This document shows, one piece after another, positions 53,946 to 63,881 of a DNA stretch of 64,000 nucleotides. The notes below the pieces were generated by a model. It was given only the letters and a program-made list of their open reading frames with translations. It made no database searches and had not been told where the DNA came from. Numbering within the stretch: position 1 is the first letter of the stretch; every line of letters begins with the position of its first letter. The DNA is from Limnobacter olei (GTDB taxonomy: Bacteria; Pseudomonadota; Gammaproteobacteria; Burkholderiales; Burkholderiaceae_B), in assembly GCF_029087225.1 (NCBI RefSeq), contig NZ_JARFJD010000016.1:124001-188000 (forward strand), read 5' to 3'. The position numbers were made by a program, and so were the translations under genes.

Positions 53946-54797
53946 TCAAATACTGAGTTCCTGAACCAGCAACTCAGCAAAATAATCACAAGGTGGGCGT
54001 CTGGATTTCAGGCTTCTGGACAGCACCACTTCCACAGGCTGCAAAGGTGGCAAACCCTCTGCACCACCAAGCCTGAGCAAATGGCCTGGCATGCCGCACT
54101 GAGCCAGCGGTGCAATGGCAAGACCTGCGTCCACCATGCTAACCAAGCCTTGCACTGCCGGGCTTTCATACGACATGCGATAAGGAATTTTTGCCTGCTG
54201 CAAAGCCTTCAGTGCATGGGCACGCGCGGTACTGCCCTCACCAAACACAGCAAGCGGTAAGGGACGCTCTTTCCAAATGGTTCGGTTACTTGGCGACCCT
54301 GCCCACACCAGGGGCTCCATGCGCAACAACAGCCCCGGACAACCCTTGGTACGTGTAATCACAGCCAGATCCACTTCATTGTCTTTGACCATTTGTGCAA
54401 TGTGATGGCTTGGGCGACCTATCACTTGTATTTCCACACGGGGATAGGTAGCAGAAAACTTGCGTAACACAGGCGGCAGCAGAGACGACGCATAATCATC
54501 AGGCACACCAATGCTGACACGCCCTGTCACAGCTGGCCGGGTTAATTCTGCAAAGGCTTCATCGCGCAAAGCGAGCATTTGTCGGGCATAGCCAAGCAAG
54601 GTGTGTCCCTCTGCGGTCAATTCCAGGTTGCGCGTGTCGCGCAAAAACAAGGCCTTGCCCAGCAGGCCTTCAAGCCCCTTGATTTGCATGCTGACCGCCG
54701 AGGGCGAACGGTGCACCCATGCTGCGCCTGCCGCGAAACTGCCGGAATCTGCCACCGCCACCAGCATGCTCAATGCATCCAAATCCAGTTTCTTCAT
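53946..54797 (-). CDS. LysR-family transcriptional regulator
   Basis: A 283-residue regulator. Seen: the N-terminal winged helix-turn-helix (DLDALSMLVAVADSGSFAAGA, RSPSAVSMQIKGLEGLLGK) and a C-terminal co-inducer domain. It is divergent from the LysE-type exporter across about 100 bases, the classical arrangement in which the regulator controls the exporter. Confidence 0.92.
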   Translation of the reverse strand: MKKLDLDALSMLVAVADSGSFAAGAAWVHRSPSAVSMQIKGLEGLLGKALFLRDTRNLELTAEGHTLLGYARQMLALRDEAFAELTRPAVTGRVSIGVPDDYASSLLPPVLRKFSATYPRVEIQVIGRPSHHIAQMVKDNEVDLAVITRTKGCPGLLLRMEPLVWAGSPSNRTIWKERPLPLAVFGEGSTARAHALKALQQAKIPYRMSYESPAVQGLVSMVDAGLAIAPLAQCGMPGHLLRLGGAEGLPPLQPVEVVLSRSLKSRRPPCDYFAELLVQELSI

Positions 54798-54900
54798 TTC
54801 ATCAGCTTTTCTGATTAATCAATTTAATTTAATTCGTTTTACGAAATTTATCCAGTGTTGAATAATCCACTTCGCGATTCACCCAACAAGGACAATTGAA

Positions 54901-55536
54901 GTGAAAGACCTGAGTTCTCTGTATGCCTTTCTGGTGGTGGGAGGGTTGTTGTCCATCACGCCTGGCCCCAACATGATCTATGTGATCTCCCGCTCCATTA
55001 CGCAAGGGCGACGCGCCGGGTTGACTTCGCTGGGCGGCGTGGTAGTTGGTTATCTTTTTTACATGTTTGGCGCAGCCTTCGGTATTACCGCCTTTTTTAA
55101 AACACAGCCCCATGCCGCACAAATTCTAAGTGCATGTGGTGCGGTATACATGGGCTGGCTGGGCTGGAATGCGATTCGCCCTGGGGGACGCTCCCCGCTT
55201 GAAATTCATGAACAGTTACCGCGCGAACATGCTGGTAAATTGTTTGCGATGGGGGCCACAACCAGCCTGCTTAACCCCAAACTGGCGTTGATTTTCCTTA
55301 CCTTATTGCCTCAGTTTATCGACGAAACACAAGGCCGTGTATTGGAACAATCGCTGTTTTACGGCGGCTTGCTCATCGCGATGTTTGCGGGCGTGAATGC
55401 AGGTATGGCGATATTTTCTGGCAGCATGGCCAATTTCCTGGCCCGAAAACCCGCATGGCTCTTGGCACAACGCGTGCTGATGGGAATTACGTTGCTTGCA
55501 TTGAGTGCAGAGATGGCAATCCAAGCCATGGGTTGA
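54901..55536 (+). CDS. LysE/RhtB-family amino acid exporter
   Basis: A 211-residue membrane protein with about six helices, starting at GTG. Seen: LLSITPGPNMIYVISRSITQGRRAGLTSLGGV, the family signature, and FAMGATTSLLNPKLALIFLTLLPQFI. Exports amino acids or analogues; substrate unknown. Confidence 0.9.
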   Translation: MKDLSSLYAFLVVGGLLSITPGPNMIYVISRSITQGRRAGLTSLGGVVVGYLFYMFGAAFGITAFFKTQPHAAQILSACGAVYMGWLGWNAIRPGGRSPLEIHEQLPREHAGKLFAMGATTSLLNPKLALIFLTLLPQFIDETQGRVLEQSLFYGGLLIAMFAGVNAGMAIFSGSMANFLARKPAWLLAQRVLMGITLLALSAEMAIQAMG

Positions 55537-55579
55537 TATGCTTGGTCTGTTGTAGAGGTATTACCCAAGGAATTTGATC

Positions 55580-56203
55580 ATGTCACAAGCGGCCATGCCA
55601 CTGTTTCCGCTCACCACAGTGTTGTTCCCACAAGGTGTTTTAAATCTTCAAATTTTTGAGGTTCGGTATCTCGACTTGATGAAAAAATGCCTGCGCGACA
55701 ACACACCATTTGGTGTGGTCAGCCTGCTGGACGGCAACGAGGTGCGCCGCCCCGACGAGAAAATTCAACTGGCCAAGATAGGTACACTGGTCAACATTGA
55801 AAAACACGAGTTTGTGACTCCCACGCTGATAGAAATTTCAACAGTGGGCAGCCAGCGATTCAAGTTATTGAATGCCATGCAAGAGAAGAACGGTTTGTGG
55901 ATGGGCGAAATTCAAACCTTGCCAGCCGACCCGGTGGTTGAAATTCCAGACTACCTCCAAGGCAGTGCAAATGCCCTGGCACGGTTGATCAACTCGATCG
56001 ATGAAAATGAAATTGCTGAGGAACAGCTGCCATTTCGCAAACCGTACAAGCTGATGGATTGTGGCTGGGTGGCCAACCGCTGGTGCGAACTGTTGCCCTT
56101 GGACAAACCCACCAAGCTGCAATTGCTGGCATTGGACAACCCTCTGCTGCGGCTGGAGTTGATTGACGATACTTTGGCCGCCCAGGGTTTGCTTAAATCG
56201 TAA
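55580..56203 (+). CDS. LON peptidase substrate-binding domain protein
   Basis: A 207-residue protein that consists only of the Lon N-terminal domain: MPLFPLTTVLFPQGVLNLQIFEVRYLDLMKKCL, then a helical C-terminal part. No ATPase or protease domain follows. ATG 55580 is preceded by AAGG. Its 3' end overlaps the convergent quinone reductase gene by about 11 bases. Confidence 0.92.
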   Translation: MSQAAMPLFPLTTVLFPQGVLNLQIFEVRYLDLMKKCLRDNTPFGVVSLLDGNEVRRPDEKIQLAKIGTLVNIEKHEFVTPTLIEISTVGSQRFKLLNAMQEKNGLWMGEIQTLPADPVVEIPDYLQGSANALARLINSIDENEIAEEQLPFRKPYKLMDCGWVANRWCELLPLDKPTKLQLLALDNPLLRLELIDDTLAAQGLLKS

Positions 56204-57167
56204 TTACAACCTTGCCCACCACTTTCCGATCCAGTAAATCTTGCAGGGCCAGAGCGCCCTGTTCAAGTGAATACACTTTGGACACCAGCGGTTTCAGTTT
56301 GCCTTGTTCAATCAGGGCAAACATCTCGCCAAGGTCTTTAATAAAATCAAACAACTGCCGATTCACAAACTCGCCCCAAAACACACCCACAATTGACGCC
56401 CCTTTCAGCAAAGGCAAATTCAGTGGAATGCTTGGAATTTCACCGTCTGCAAAACCAATCACCAGGTAGCGTCCATTCCAGCCGATGCTTCGAAATGCAG
56501 GCTCGGCAAACTTGCCACCCACAGGATCAAAAATTACATTTGGGCCTTTCCCGGCAGTGAGTTCTTTCACACGTTCGCGCAAATCCTCAGTGCTGTAATT
56601 GATTAAATCATCTGCACCGTTTTCTTTGCAAATGGCCAGTTTTTCAGCACTGGATGCCGCAGCAATCACTTTGGCACCCAAGGCTTTGGCAATTTGAATC
56701 GCCGCCAGGCCTACACCACCCGCAGCACCCAACACCAACAGGGTTTCGCCCTCTTTCAATTGGGCGCGGCCCTTCAGTGCATGGTAGGAAGTACCATAGG
56801 CCAGAGTGAAGGATGCAGCGGTTTCGAAACTGATTGCGGGCGGCATGGGAATGATCTGCTTGGCCTGCACCAGCACCTTCTCGGCGAAGGCACCATGAGT
56901 ACACATGGCGATCACGCGATCACCCACTTTCACATTCTTTACGCCCTCACCGAGCGCAGCCACCACACCTGCCAATTCAGCGCCTGGCGCAAACGGCAAC
57001 GCAGGTTTGAACTGGTACTTGCCCTGAATAATCAGCGCATCCGGAAAATTGACACCGGCTGCTTTCATGTCCACCACCACTTGGCCAGGCCCCGGCTGCG
57101 GGTCGGCTGTTTCCTGGAACACCAAGGTGTTGGGCAAACCCAGGCTGTTGCACATCAATGCTTTCAT
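56193..57167 (-). CDS. NADPH:quinone oxidoreductase family (medium-chain reductase)
   Basis: A 324-residue zinc-independent reductase. Seen: GVNFPDALIIQGKYQFKPALPFAPGAELAGVV, the Rossmann block LLVLGAAGGVGLAAIQIAKALGAKVIA, and the QOR-like C-terminus. It may reduce quinones or activated alkenes. Same strand as the SDR gene upstream, 23 bases apart. Confidence 0.92.
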   Translation of the reverse strand: MKALMCNSLGLPNTLVFQETADPQPGPGQVVVDMKAAGVNFPDALIIQGKYQFKPALPFAPGAELAGVVAALGEGVKNVKVGDRVIAMCTHGAFAEKVLVQAKQIIPMPPAISFETAASFTLAYGTSYHALKGRAQLKEGETLLVLGAAGGVGLAAIQIAKALGAKVIAAASSAEKLAICKENGADDLINYSTEDLRERVKELTAGKGPNVIFDPVGGKFAEPAFRSIGWNGRYLVIGFADGEIPSIPLNLPLLKGASIVGVFWGEFVNRQLFDFIKDLGEMFALIEQGKLKPLVSKVYSLEQGALALQDLLDRKVVGKVVITI

Positions 57168-57190
57168 TGTTTTGTCTCCTCTTTACTTTT

Positions 57191-58030
57191 TTATTTGGGC
57201 AGCGTCGGGTTTTGCTGATTCAGAATTTCTTTCATCCGGGTTTCAATCACCGGGAACATGTAGCTGTGCGGAATCACATAGAAGCGCTTTTCAGAAATCG
57301 CATTGAACGTTTCTACTGCCATGTCATCGGCAGTCAATTGCCCGCTAGCAATGGCTTTGCCAATGCGTTTGTTCAACTGCGCCGTCAAACCTTCAATCGG
57401 CTTGGTTTGTGCCACATCACTGGGCCGGTTGCGTTCAGAATTTCCAATACCAGTGGGCACCCAAGCCGGACACAACAAAGAAACGCCGATGGGCGATTGG
57501 GTCATTTGCAGCTCAAGACTCAAGGTTTCGCTCAATGTGACCACGCCATGCTTGCTAACGTTGTAGGCCGCCATACCGGGGTTGGACACCAGGCCCGCAA
57601 CCGATGCCGTATTCACAATGTGCGCCGGGCCACCTTGAGCCTGCATACGGGGCAGGAACTCCGAAATACCGTGAACAACACTCCACAAATTCACCTGCAA
57701 AATCCATTCCCAATCGGCCACGGTGTGTTCCCACGTGGTGCGAGCCAAAGCAACACCTGCATTGTTGAACAACAAATGAACCCGGTTGAATTTGCCATAA
57801 GCCGCATCAGCCAATGCCTTGATTTCTGCCGCATGACGCACATCGGTACGCACAGCCAACATGCGGTCTGCGGGCAAGTTCAGTTGTTCAGTTGCTGCCA
57901 AAAGTGCTGGTTCATCAATATCGGCCAACACAACCTTCATACCCTGCGCTGCAGCATGCCTGGCCAACGCCAAGCCAATGCCGCTAGCCGCCCCGGTAAT
58001 GACGGCGGTTTTACCGCTGAAGTTGTTCAT
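57191..58030 (-). CDS. Short-chain dehydrogenase/reductase
   Basis: A 279-residue NAD(P)-dependent oxidoreductase. Seen: cofactor motif TGAASGIGLALAR, NNAGVAL, catalytic Ser (NTASVAG) and YNVSK. Probably co-transcribed with the quinone reductase. Substrate unknown. Confidence 0.92.
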   Translation of the reverse strand: MNNFSGKTAVITGAASGIGLALARHAAAQGMKVVLADIDEPALLAATEQLNLPADRMLAVRTDVRHAAEIKALADAAYGKFNRVHLLFNNAGVALARTTWEHTVADWEWILQVNLWSVVHGISEFLPRMQAQGGPAHIVNTASVAGLVSNPGMAAYNVSKHGVVTLSETLSLELQMTQSPIGVSLLCPAWVPTGIGNSERNRPSDVAQTKPIEGLTAQLNKRIGKAIASGQLTADDMAVETFNAISEKRFYVIPHSYMFPVIETRMKEILNQQNPTLPK

Positions 58031-58091
58031 CGTTTGTTGTCTCCAAATTGCTTGTCGTTTTAATCATAGACCTGCCAAGCGATCAACACAG

Positions 58092-59003
58092 TTACTGCAG
58101 CAGATAATTCACCGGAGTTAAATTGGGAGGCAAATCCCTTTTGTTCAGGCTTTCCAGCAAGTCCACTTCAATCACACGAACCAATGCATTCAAAGGCAAG
58201 TCGTTGTCAAGCAGTCCAAACGGCTCCTCCAATTCATCGCCCAGGTAATCAAGACCAAAAAAGGTGTATGCAATGGTAGCCACAATCAAGGGGGTCAAAA
58301 AATTTAGGCTGGGTGCCAGTGAAAAAGGAAGCAGTAAACAGAACAACCATGCGGTACGCCTTAACAACAGGGAATATGCAAAGGGTGTTGGCGTAGTTTT
58401 TATGCGTTCGCACGCCCCCTGCACGGCGGCCAGCGCACTCACCTTTTGGCTCAGTATTTGATACACGATGTCAGAAATCAAACCTTGACGGTACAAACCC
58501 ACCAAGCGTGCATCAAACAACTGCAGAACTGCATTGGGCACATTGCGGGACACCTGTATCGACGTTTTGTCAGATTCATTCAGCCATTTCGAAGCCGCCT
58601 GTGCTTCATCTTGATCACGAAGACGGGCGGCCAAAGCATGGGAAAATCCAATCAACAAACTGACCAAAACTTCGCGCTGGGCCACATTTGGAAAGAGTGC
58701 CGCAAGCTCCCGGGCCAAATTACGGGAATGCACGATCAAATCGCCCCAATGCTTGCGTGCCTCCCACCAACGATCGTAGCAGGCGTTGTTTCTGAAACCT
58801 AAAAACACGGATAAAGCCAAACCCAAAATGGAGAAGGTACCCAGGCCAGCGTTCAGGAATTCTATGGGTTCTCCATGGGACCACCACACCACAAGGCATG
58901 ACAACAATGCAATGGCCGCGACTTTCCAGGCAATGTGGCGAACCACGGAGCCACGAAGAATGAATAGAAGTTGATACGCACGGGGGCGGGGTCGAACAAT
59001 CAT
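58092..59003 (-). CDS. Bestrophin-family anion channel protein
   Basis: A 303-residue membrane protein started at ATG 59003 (MIVRPRPRAYQLLFILRGSVV), the family-typical start. Seen: hydrophobic helices, a conserved FRNNACYDRWWEARKHWGDLIVHSRNLARELA block and DYLGDELEEPFGLLDNDLPLNAL. Known: bacterial bestrophins form pentameric ion channels. Confidence 0.92.
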   Translation of the reverse strand: MIVRPRPRAYQLLFILRGSVVRHIAWKVAAIALLSCLVVWWSHGEPIEFLNAGLGTFSILGLALSVFLGFRNNACYDRWWEARKHWGDLIVHSRNLARELAALFPNVAQREVLVSLLIGFSHALAARLRDQDEAQAASKWLNESDKTSIQVSRNVPNAVLQLFDARLVGLYRQGLISDIVYQILSQKVSALAAVQGACERIKTTPTPFAYSLLLRRTAWLFCLLLPFSLAPSLNFLTPLIVATIAYTFFGLDYLGDELEEPFGLLDNDLPLNALVRVIEVDLLESLNKRDLPPNLTPVNYLLQ

Positions 59004-59119
59004 GGCGCGCTTGGCTATAGCAGTGATAGACCTTTCGATTATTGCCCAAGTCTGGCCGTTATATGGCACCGACACGACGAACTCTTTTCAAGAACAGAAA
59101 ATCATGTTGCAATTTGGGA

Positions 59120-59836
59120 ATGAAACACACCAACTTTAGTCTCCGGGTATTTATTCTCCTCACAGGCTTGCTGCTTGGCCCGCTAAGCTGGGCTGCCTGT
59201 AACTACGCCCCCATACCCAATCCCCACCCCGATGGCATTGGCAAATCCTATTGTGACCGCCAAATTTCGAAGGTGATGGGCTGGCAGGGCGCACCCTGGC
59301 TTGAGCGACCACAGCGCCTTCAAGAAGAGCGCACTGATTTACTGATCCAAAAATTGAATTTAAAACCTGGCATGGTGGTGGGCGATATAGGCGCTGGCAC
59401 TGGGCATATTTCGACAATGATGACTGAAAGAATTTCGCCCGATGGAGTTGTTTGGGCGGTCGATATTCAACCGCAAATGATCAAGATGCTGCAAAAGAAG
59501 GCAGAGAGTTTGCCCAAAGGCCGACTGCAAATTCGGCAGTCCAGCGAGAAGAACCTGAACCTGCCCGACCGAATTCTGGATGTGGCGATTATGGTGGATG
59601 TGTATCACGAGCTTGAGTACCCACGTGAAACGCTTCAATCACTGATGAAAGCTGTTAAAAAGGGCGGAAAAATTGTATTTGTGGAATATCGCGCCTTTGA
59701 CCCGGATGTACCGATCAAAGCGCTTCACACCATGAGCGTGGCGCAGGTTCAAAAAGAAGCAGAAGACCTTGGGCTGAAATACGAGAAAGCCGAAAGCCTC
59801 AGCTGGCAGAACATGATTACTTTCATCAATCCGTAG
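59120..59836 (+). CDS. Exported SAM-dependent class I methyltransferase-like protein
   Basis: A 238-residue protein started at ATG 59120; the frame is open to 59042 but the signal peptide (MKHTNFSLRVFILLTGLLL, cut near SWAA) argues for this start. Seen: the methyltransferase motif I VVGDIGAGTGHIST, motif II WAVDIQPQM and VDVYHELEYP. A methyltransferase outside the cytoplasm is odd since SAM is cytoplasmic. Convergent with the next gene. Confidence 0.82.
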   Translation: MKHTNFSLRVFILLTGLLLGPLSWAACNYAPIPNPHPDGIGKSYCDRQISKVMGWQGAPWLERPQRLQEERTDLLIQKLNLKPGMVVGDIGAGTGHISTMMTERISPDGVVWAVDIQPQMIKMLQKKAESLPKGRLQIRQSSEKNLNLPDRILDVAIMVDVYHELEYPRETLQSLMKAVKKGGKIVFVEYRAFDPDVPIKALHTMSVAQVQKEAEDLGLKYEKAESLSWQNMITFINP

Positions 59837-61076
59837 TTGAATCATTCAACCAGCGCAACACGCCTTGCCCGGCAGCCATTCCTGTTGCAAAACAGGCAGT
59901 GAGCAAATAACCACCGGTGGGTGCCTCCCAGTCCAGCATTTCACCCGCGACAAAAGTACCGGGCTTGTTGGTCAGCATGTAATTGCTGTTCATGCTTTCG
60001 AAGCGCACACCGCCTGCCGTGCTGATTGCTTCATCAATTGGCCGCACTGCGTGAACCGTGATTGGCAATGCCTTAATTGTTGAAACCAGTTTTTCCAAAT
60101 TCTTGAACTCGTCTTTGCCAAGTACTTCATGCAGCAAAGCCAACTTCACACCGGCAATGCCCAGTTTATTTTTGAAATAGCTGGAGATTGACTGACTGCT
60201 ACGTGCCCACCCCGCCAATTCTGCTCGAACACGGTCAAGGCTGCGCCCTGGCAATAAATCGAGCGCAAAAGTTGCATCACCCTGCGCATTCAAGCGTTGG
60301 CGAATTTCCCGACTGAAGGCGTAAACAAGGCTGCCTTCTACACCATGCTGACCAATCACCATTTCACCCTGCCGCTCAATTACCTGGCCCTGCAGATCAG
60401 TGAATTTCAAAGCGACCGACTTCAGCGGTGCGCCTGCAAACTTCTCGCGCAGGTAATCGCTCCAATTCACTTCAAAGCCGCAATTTGCACTTTCAAGCTC
60501 AGCAACTTCAACCCCTGAATTGCGCAGCCAAGGCACCCAGGCCCCATCAGAACCCAGCTTGGGCCAACTGGCTCCACCCAAGGCAAGCACTGTGGCCTTG
60601 GGTAAATATTCAACAAGACCATTTGGTGTTGAAAACTGCAATTGCCCCTTCCCATTCCAGCCTTGCCACCTGTGGCGAACATGCATGCGCACACCCATGC
60701 CTCTCAAGCGGTGCAGCCAGGCACGCAACAAAGGCGCTGCTTTCATTTCTTTCGGAAACACCCTGCCAGAAGTACCCACAAATGTTTCAATGCCAAGTTC
60801 ATGCACCCATTCGCACAATCGCTCGGGCGGCAGTAAATCAAGTGTGGTTTGTAAATGGGGAAGCCTGTCCGCATAGCGGGTACAAAACTTTGCGTAGTCT
60901 TCGCTGTGGGTAAGGTTCAAACCACCAATACCGGCCAGCAAAAACTTGCGGCCAAACGATGGCATTGCATCAAACACATCCACCTGCACACCCGCGTTGC
61001 TGAGTACTTCGGCGGCCATTAGGCCCGCTGGGCCTCCGCCAACAATTGCAACGCCCAAAGGTGGGGATTCAAGCAT
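59826..61076 (-). CDS. HI0933/YhiN-family FAD-dependent oxidoreductase
   Basis: A 416-residue flavoprotein. Seen: dinucleotide motif VAIVGGGPAGLMAAEVLS, KFLLAGIGGLNLTHSED, the central ATVLALGGASWPKLGSDG and the C-terminal FVAGEMLDWEAPTGGYLLTACFATGMAAG. It belongs to the TIGR03862-type group of unknown physiological role. Confidence 0.9.
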   Translation of the reverse strand: MLESPPLGVAIVGGGPAGLMAAEVLSNAGVQVDVFDAMPSFGRKFLLAGIGGLNLTHSEDYAKFCTRYADRLPHLQTTLDLLPPERLCEWVHELGIETFVGTSGRVFPKEMKAAPLLRAWLHRLRGMGVRMHVRHRWQGWNGKGQLQFSTPNGLVEYLPKATVLALGGASWPKLGSDGAWVPWLRNSGVEVAELESANCGFEVNWSDYLREKFAGAPLKSVALKFTDLQGQVIERQGEMVIGQHGVEGSLVYAFSREIRQRLNAQGDATFALDLLPGRSLDRVRAELAGWARSSQSISSYFKNKLGIAGVKLALLHEVLGKDEFKNLEKLVSTIKALPITVHAVRPIDEAISTAGGVRFESMNSNYMLTNKPGTFVAGEMLDWEAPTGGYLLTACFATGMAAGQGVLRWLNDSTTD

Positions 61077-61198
61077 GTGGTGCTATGTTTAATTTGAATT
61101 TGTATTTCGGAGTGGTCTGAACAAGCGACTCAAACCGGTGTGTTTGCATGCACAGGATTATAGAGCAAGGCACTCAATAACCCATCAGCAATCACTCA

Positions 61199-63088
61199 TC
61201 AAATCTGAACTCGGGTACCCAATTCCACCACCGCGTTTGAAGGCAACCTGAAGAAGTCCACCACGCCACCTGCATTGCGGCTCATGGTTGCAAACAACTG
61301 CTCGCGCCACTTGGCCATGCCCGAACCTGGCGTGGGCACAACAGTTTCGCGGCTTAAAAAGTAAGTGGTTTCAAACATCGATATTTTCAGACCCACCTCA
61401 TCAGTCAACTCAAGTGCCTTGGGAATATCAGGCGTATTCATGAAGCCATAGCGCACAGTCACTTGCCAGAAACCACGGCTTAGCGATTTCACTTCAACCC
61501 GGTTCAAATTGCTAACCCAGGGTACACTTTCAAACACCACCGTCAATATCACATTCGATGCATGCAACACTTGGTTGTGTTTCAAGTTGTGCAGCAAAGC
61601 CATGGGCACTTTGTCAGGATCAGCCACCGGGTACACCGCTGTGCGGTAAGCGCGGTTAATTTGATCCACATTCAGCGTGGGCAAAAAATCGTTCAAATCA
61701 ATGCCGTCTTTCTGAATACTTTTCATCAACAATTTGCGGCCTCGCCACCAGGTGGCCATGACAACAAACAAAGCCAAGCCCAACACAATCGGGAACCAAC
61801 CGCCATCAAACAATTTGAATGCGCAGCTGACCACAAGCAGTATGTCGATCAGAACAAAGAAAATGGTTGCACCCACTGACAACCAGGCTGGCAAACCCCA
61901 GCTGTGGCGAATCACAAAATAGGTCAGCGTGGTGGTGATCAACATGGTCAAGGTAACTGCAATGCCGTACGCACCCGCCAGGTTAGAGGAAGTTTTGAAC
62001 ATCAACACCGCCAATAACACACCTGCCAGCAACAACCAGTTCACAGCAGGCATGTAAATTTGGCCCGACTCTTTCGCCGAGGTGTATTGAATTTTCATAC
62101 GCGGCAAAAAGCCCAGTTGAATGGCTTGCTTGCTCATGGAATAAGCACCGGAGATAACCGCTTGCGACGCAATAATGGCGGCCATGGTGGCCAGGCAAAG
62201 CACGGGGATTACCCAGGCATCGGGGAAAGAACGATAAAACGGATTCTCAATGGCGCCTGGGTCGGCAATCAGCAAAGCGCCCTGCCCCAAATAATTTAAG
62301 GCCAAACAAGGAAACACCAAAAACGTCCAGGCCAGGCGAATCGGCTTCTTTCCAAAGTGCCCCATGTCGGCATACAAAGCCTCAGCACCAGTCAGGGCCA
62401 GCACAATCGCACCAAACGCAGCGAACAAACCCCAACCGCGGTCCAGAATAAATTGAATGCCATGCACCGGATTCAACGCGTGCAGAATTTCGGGCGCATT
62501 TGCGATATTCACAACGCCCACTGCACCCAAGGTTGCAAACCACAACACAATAATTGGCCCGAAGAAACGCCCAACCACCGAGGTTCCGTAACGCTGTACA
62601 GCGAACAATCCGATCAGGATCAATACACTTAAAGGAATGATGTATGGCGTCAAGGTGGGTGTAATCAGCGTCAACCCTTCCATGGCACCCAACACCGAAA
62701 TGGCAGGTGTAATTACGCTGTCGCCATAAAACAGTGTGGCACCAAACACCCCAATCAGCAGCAAGGCAGTTTTCAGTTTCGGGTTTTTTCGAACTGCTTC
62801 CGAGGCCAATGCGGTCAACGCCAAACCGCCGCCTTCGCCATTGTTGTCGGCTTTCAAAATCAGGATCACATACTTCAAAGTGACCACCAACATTAACGCC
62901 CAGAAAATCACGGAAATAGCACCTGTCAGGTTCTCGGGATTCAATGGCACGCCACTGTTCTCGCCGAATACTTCTTTGACGGTGTACAGCGGGCTAGTTC
63001 CGATGTCCCCATACACCACGCCAATGGCACCCAAGGTGAGCGCAGCAAGGCCAGCACTGGTTTTATCTGTTGATTCTGGTTTGTTCAT
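61199..63088 (-). CDS. kup: Low-affinity potassium uptake transporter Kup
   Basis: A 629-residue membrane protein. Seen: [22 protein letters not shown], the N-terminal signature, about 12 helices ([30 protein letters not shown]), and a C-terminal soluble domain ([15 protein letters not shown]). Known: K+/H+ symporter. It is downstream of, and on the same strand as, a KdpE-like regulator. Confidence 0.96.
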   Translation of the reverse strand: MNKPESTDKTSAGLAALTLGAIGVVYGDIGTSPLYTVKEVFGENSGVPLNPENLTGAISVIFWALMLVVTLKYVILILKADNNGEGGGLALTALASEAVRKNPKLKTALLLIGVFGATLFYGDSVITPAISVLGAMEGLTLITPTLTPYIIPLSVLILIGLFAVQRYGTSVVGRFFGPIIVLWFATLGAVGVVNIANAPEILHALNPVHGIQFILDRGWGLFAAFGAIVLALTGAEALYADMGHFGKKPIRLAWTFLVFPCLALNYLGQGALLIADPGAIENPFYRSFPDAWVIPVLCLATMAAIIASQAVISGAYSMSKQAIQLGFLPRMKIQYTSAKESGQIYMPAVNWLLLAGVLLAVLMFKTSSNLAGAYGIAVTLTMLITTTLTYFVIRHSWGLPAWLSVGATIFFVLIDILLVVSCAFKLFDGGWFPIVLGLALFVVMATWWRGRKLLMKSIQKDGIDLNDFLPTLNVDQINRAYRTAVYPVADPDKVPMALLHNLKHNQVLHASNVILTVVFESVPWVSNLNRVEVKSLSRGFWQVTVRYGFMNTPDIPKALELTDEVGLKISMFETTYFLSRETVVPTPGSGMAKWREQLFATMSRNAGGVVDFFRLPSNAVVELGTRVQI

Positions 63089-63173
63089 GGTTGTAACGCA
63101 CTTGCACTGTGTAAACAGCCTGCATCATGCGCTGCAACATATAAGGAAGTTATAAGGAAATCCGGGAGGGAAC

Positions 63174-63881
63174 CTAGGTGCCTGCCACTGCCAACATGCG
63201 GTAACCCACACCAGTTTCCGTCAGAATAAAGTGTGGATCCGCCGGATTTTTCTCGATTTTCGCGCGCAGCTGGCCCACATACAGGCGGGTATATTGTGTG
63301 TGCTCCAAATACTCAGGACCCCATACATCTGCGAGCAATTGCCGGTGACTCACCGCCTGCCCAGCACTTCGCACCAAGCGCGCCAGAAGCTCATACTCGG
63401 TGGGAGTTAATTTAACCTCCAGCCCATTTAGAGTTATTTCACGCTTGAGCAAATCAATTTTCAAGCCATCACGCTGATACAACAAAGTGGCTGGCTGCGC
63501 CAAATTGCCGCGATGGCGTAAGGCCACCCGAATCCGCGCCAACAGCTCCCCCACACTGAATGGCTTTACGAGGTAGTCATCGGCACCCGCGTCGAGTAAC
63601 TCAATTTTGCTGTCCTCGTGCGGGCGCGCCGAAATCACAATCACAGGTGCACTGCCTGCCCTGCGAGCCACCTCCAGAAAGCTTTTCCCATCGCCATCGG
63701 GCAAACCCAAATCGAGCAAACACAAATCAAACGTCTGCCCTGCAAGCTGATTCGCCAACAAGGCCTTGGCTTCTGACAAACTGGCCGCTGTGACCACCGA
63801 ATGCCCTTCAGTGCCCAAGCTGTTGCGTAGGGCTTTGCCCAGCTCCCGGTCGTCTTCAATCAATAAAATACGAATGCTCAT
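63174..63881 (-). CDS. kdpE: KdpE-like OmpR-family response regulator
   Basis: A 235-residue regulator. Seen: receiver domain (LLIEDDRELGKAL, phosphoacceptor in LCLLDLGLPDGDG, DYLVKPF) and winged helix with the KdpE-like WGPEYLEHTQYTRLYVGQLRAKIEK. The start overlaps the upstream kinase stop (ATGA). It precedes kup by 85 bases. The kdpE assignment rests on that winged-helix pattern and the potassium gene beside it. Confidence 0.8.
   Translation of the reverse strand: MSIRILLIEDDRELGKALRNSLGTEGHSVVTAASLSEAKALLANQLAGQTFDLCLLDLGLPDGDGKSFLEVARRAGSAPVIVISARPHEDSKIELLDAGADDYLVKPFSVGELLARIRVALRHRGNLAQPATLLYQRDGLKIDLLKREITLNGLEVKLTPTEYELLARLVRSAGQAVSHRQLLADVWGPEYLEHTQYTRLYVGQLRAKIEKNPADPHFILTETGVGYRMLAVAGT

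Noticed and set aside
57158-58063. 301-codon plus-strand frame
   Set aside because: Antisense to the SDR gene, which has all catalytic motifs.
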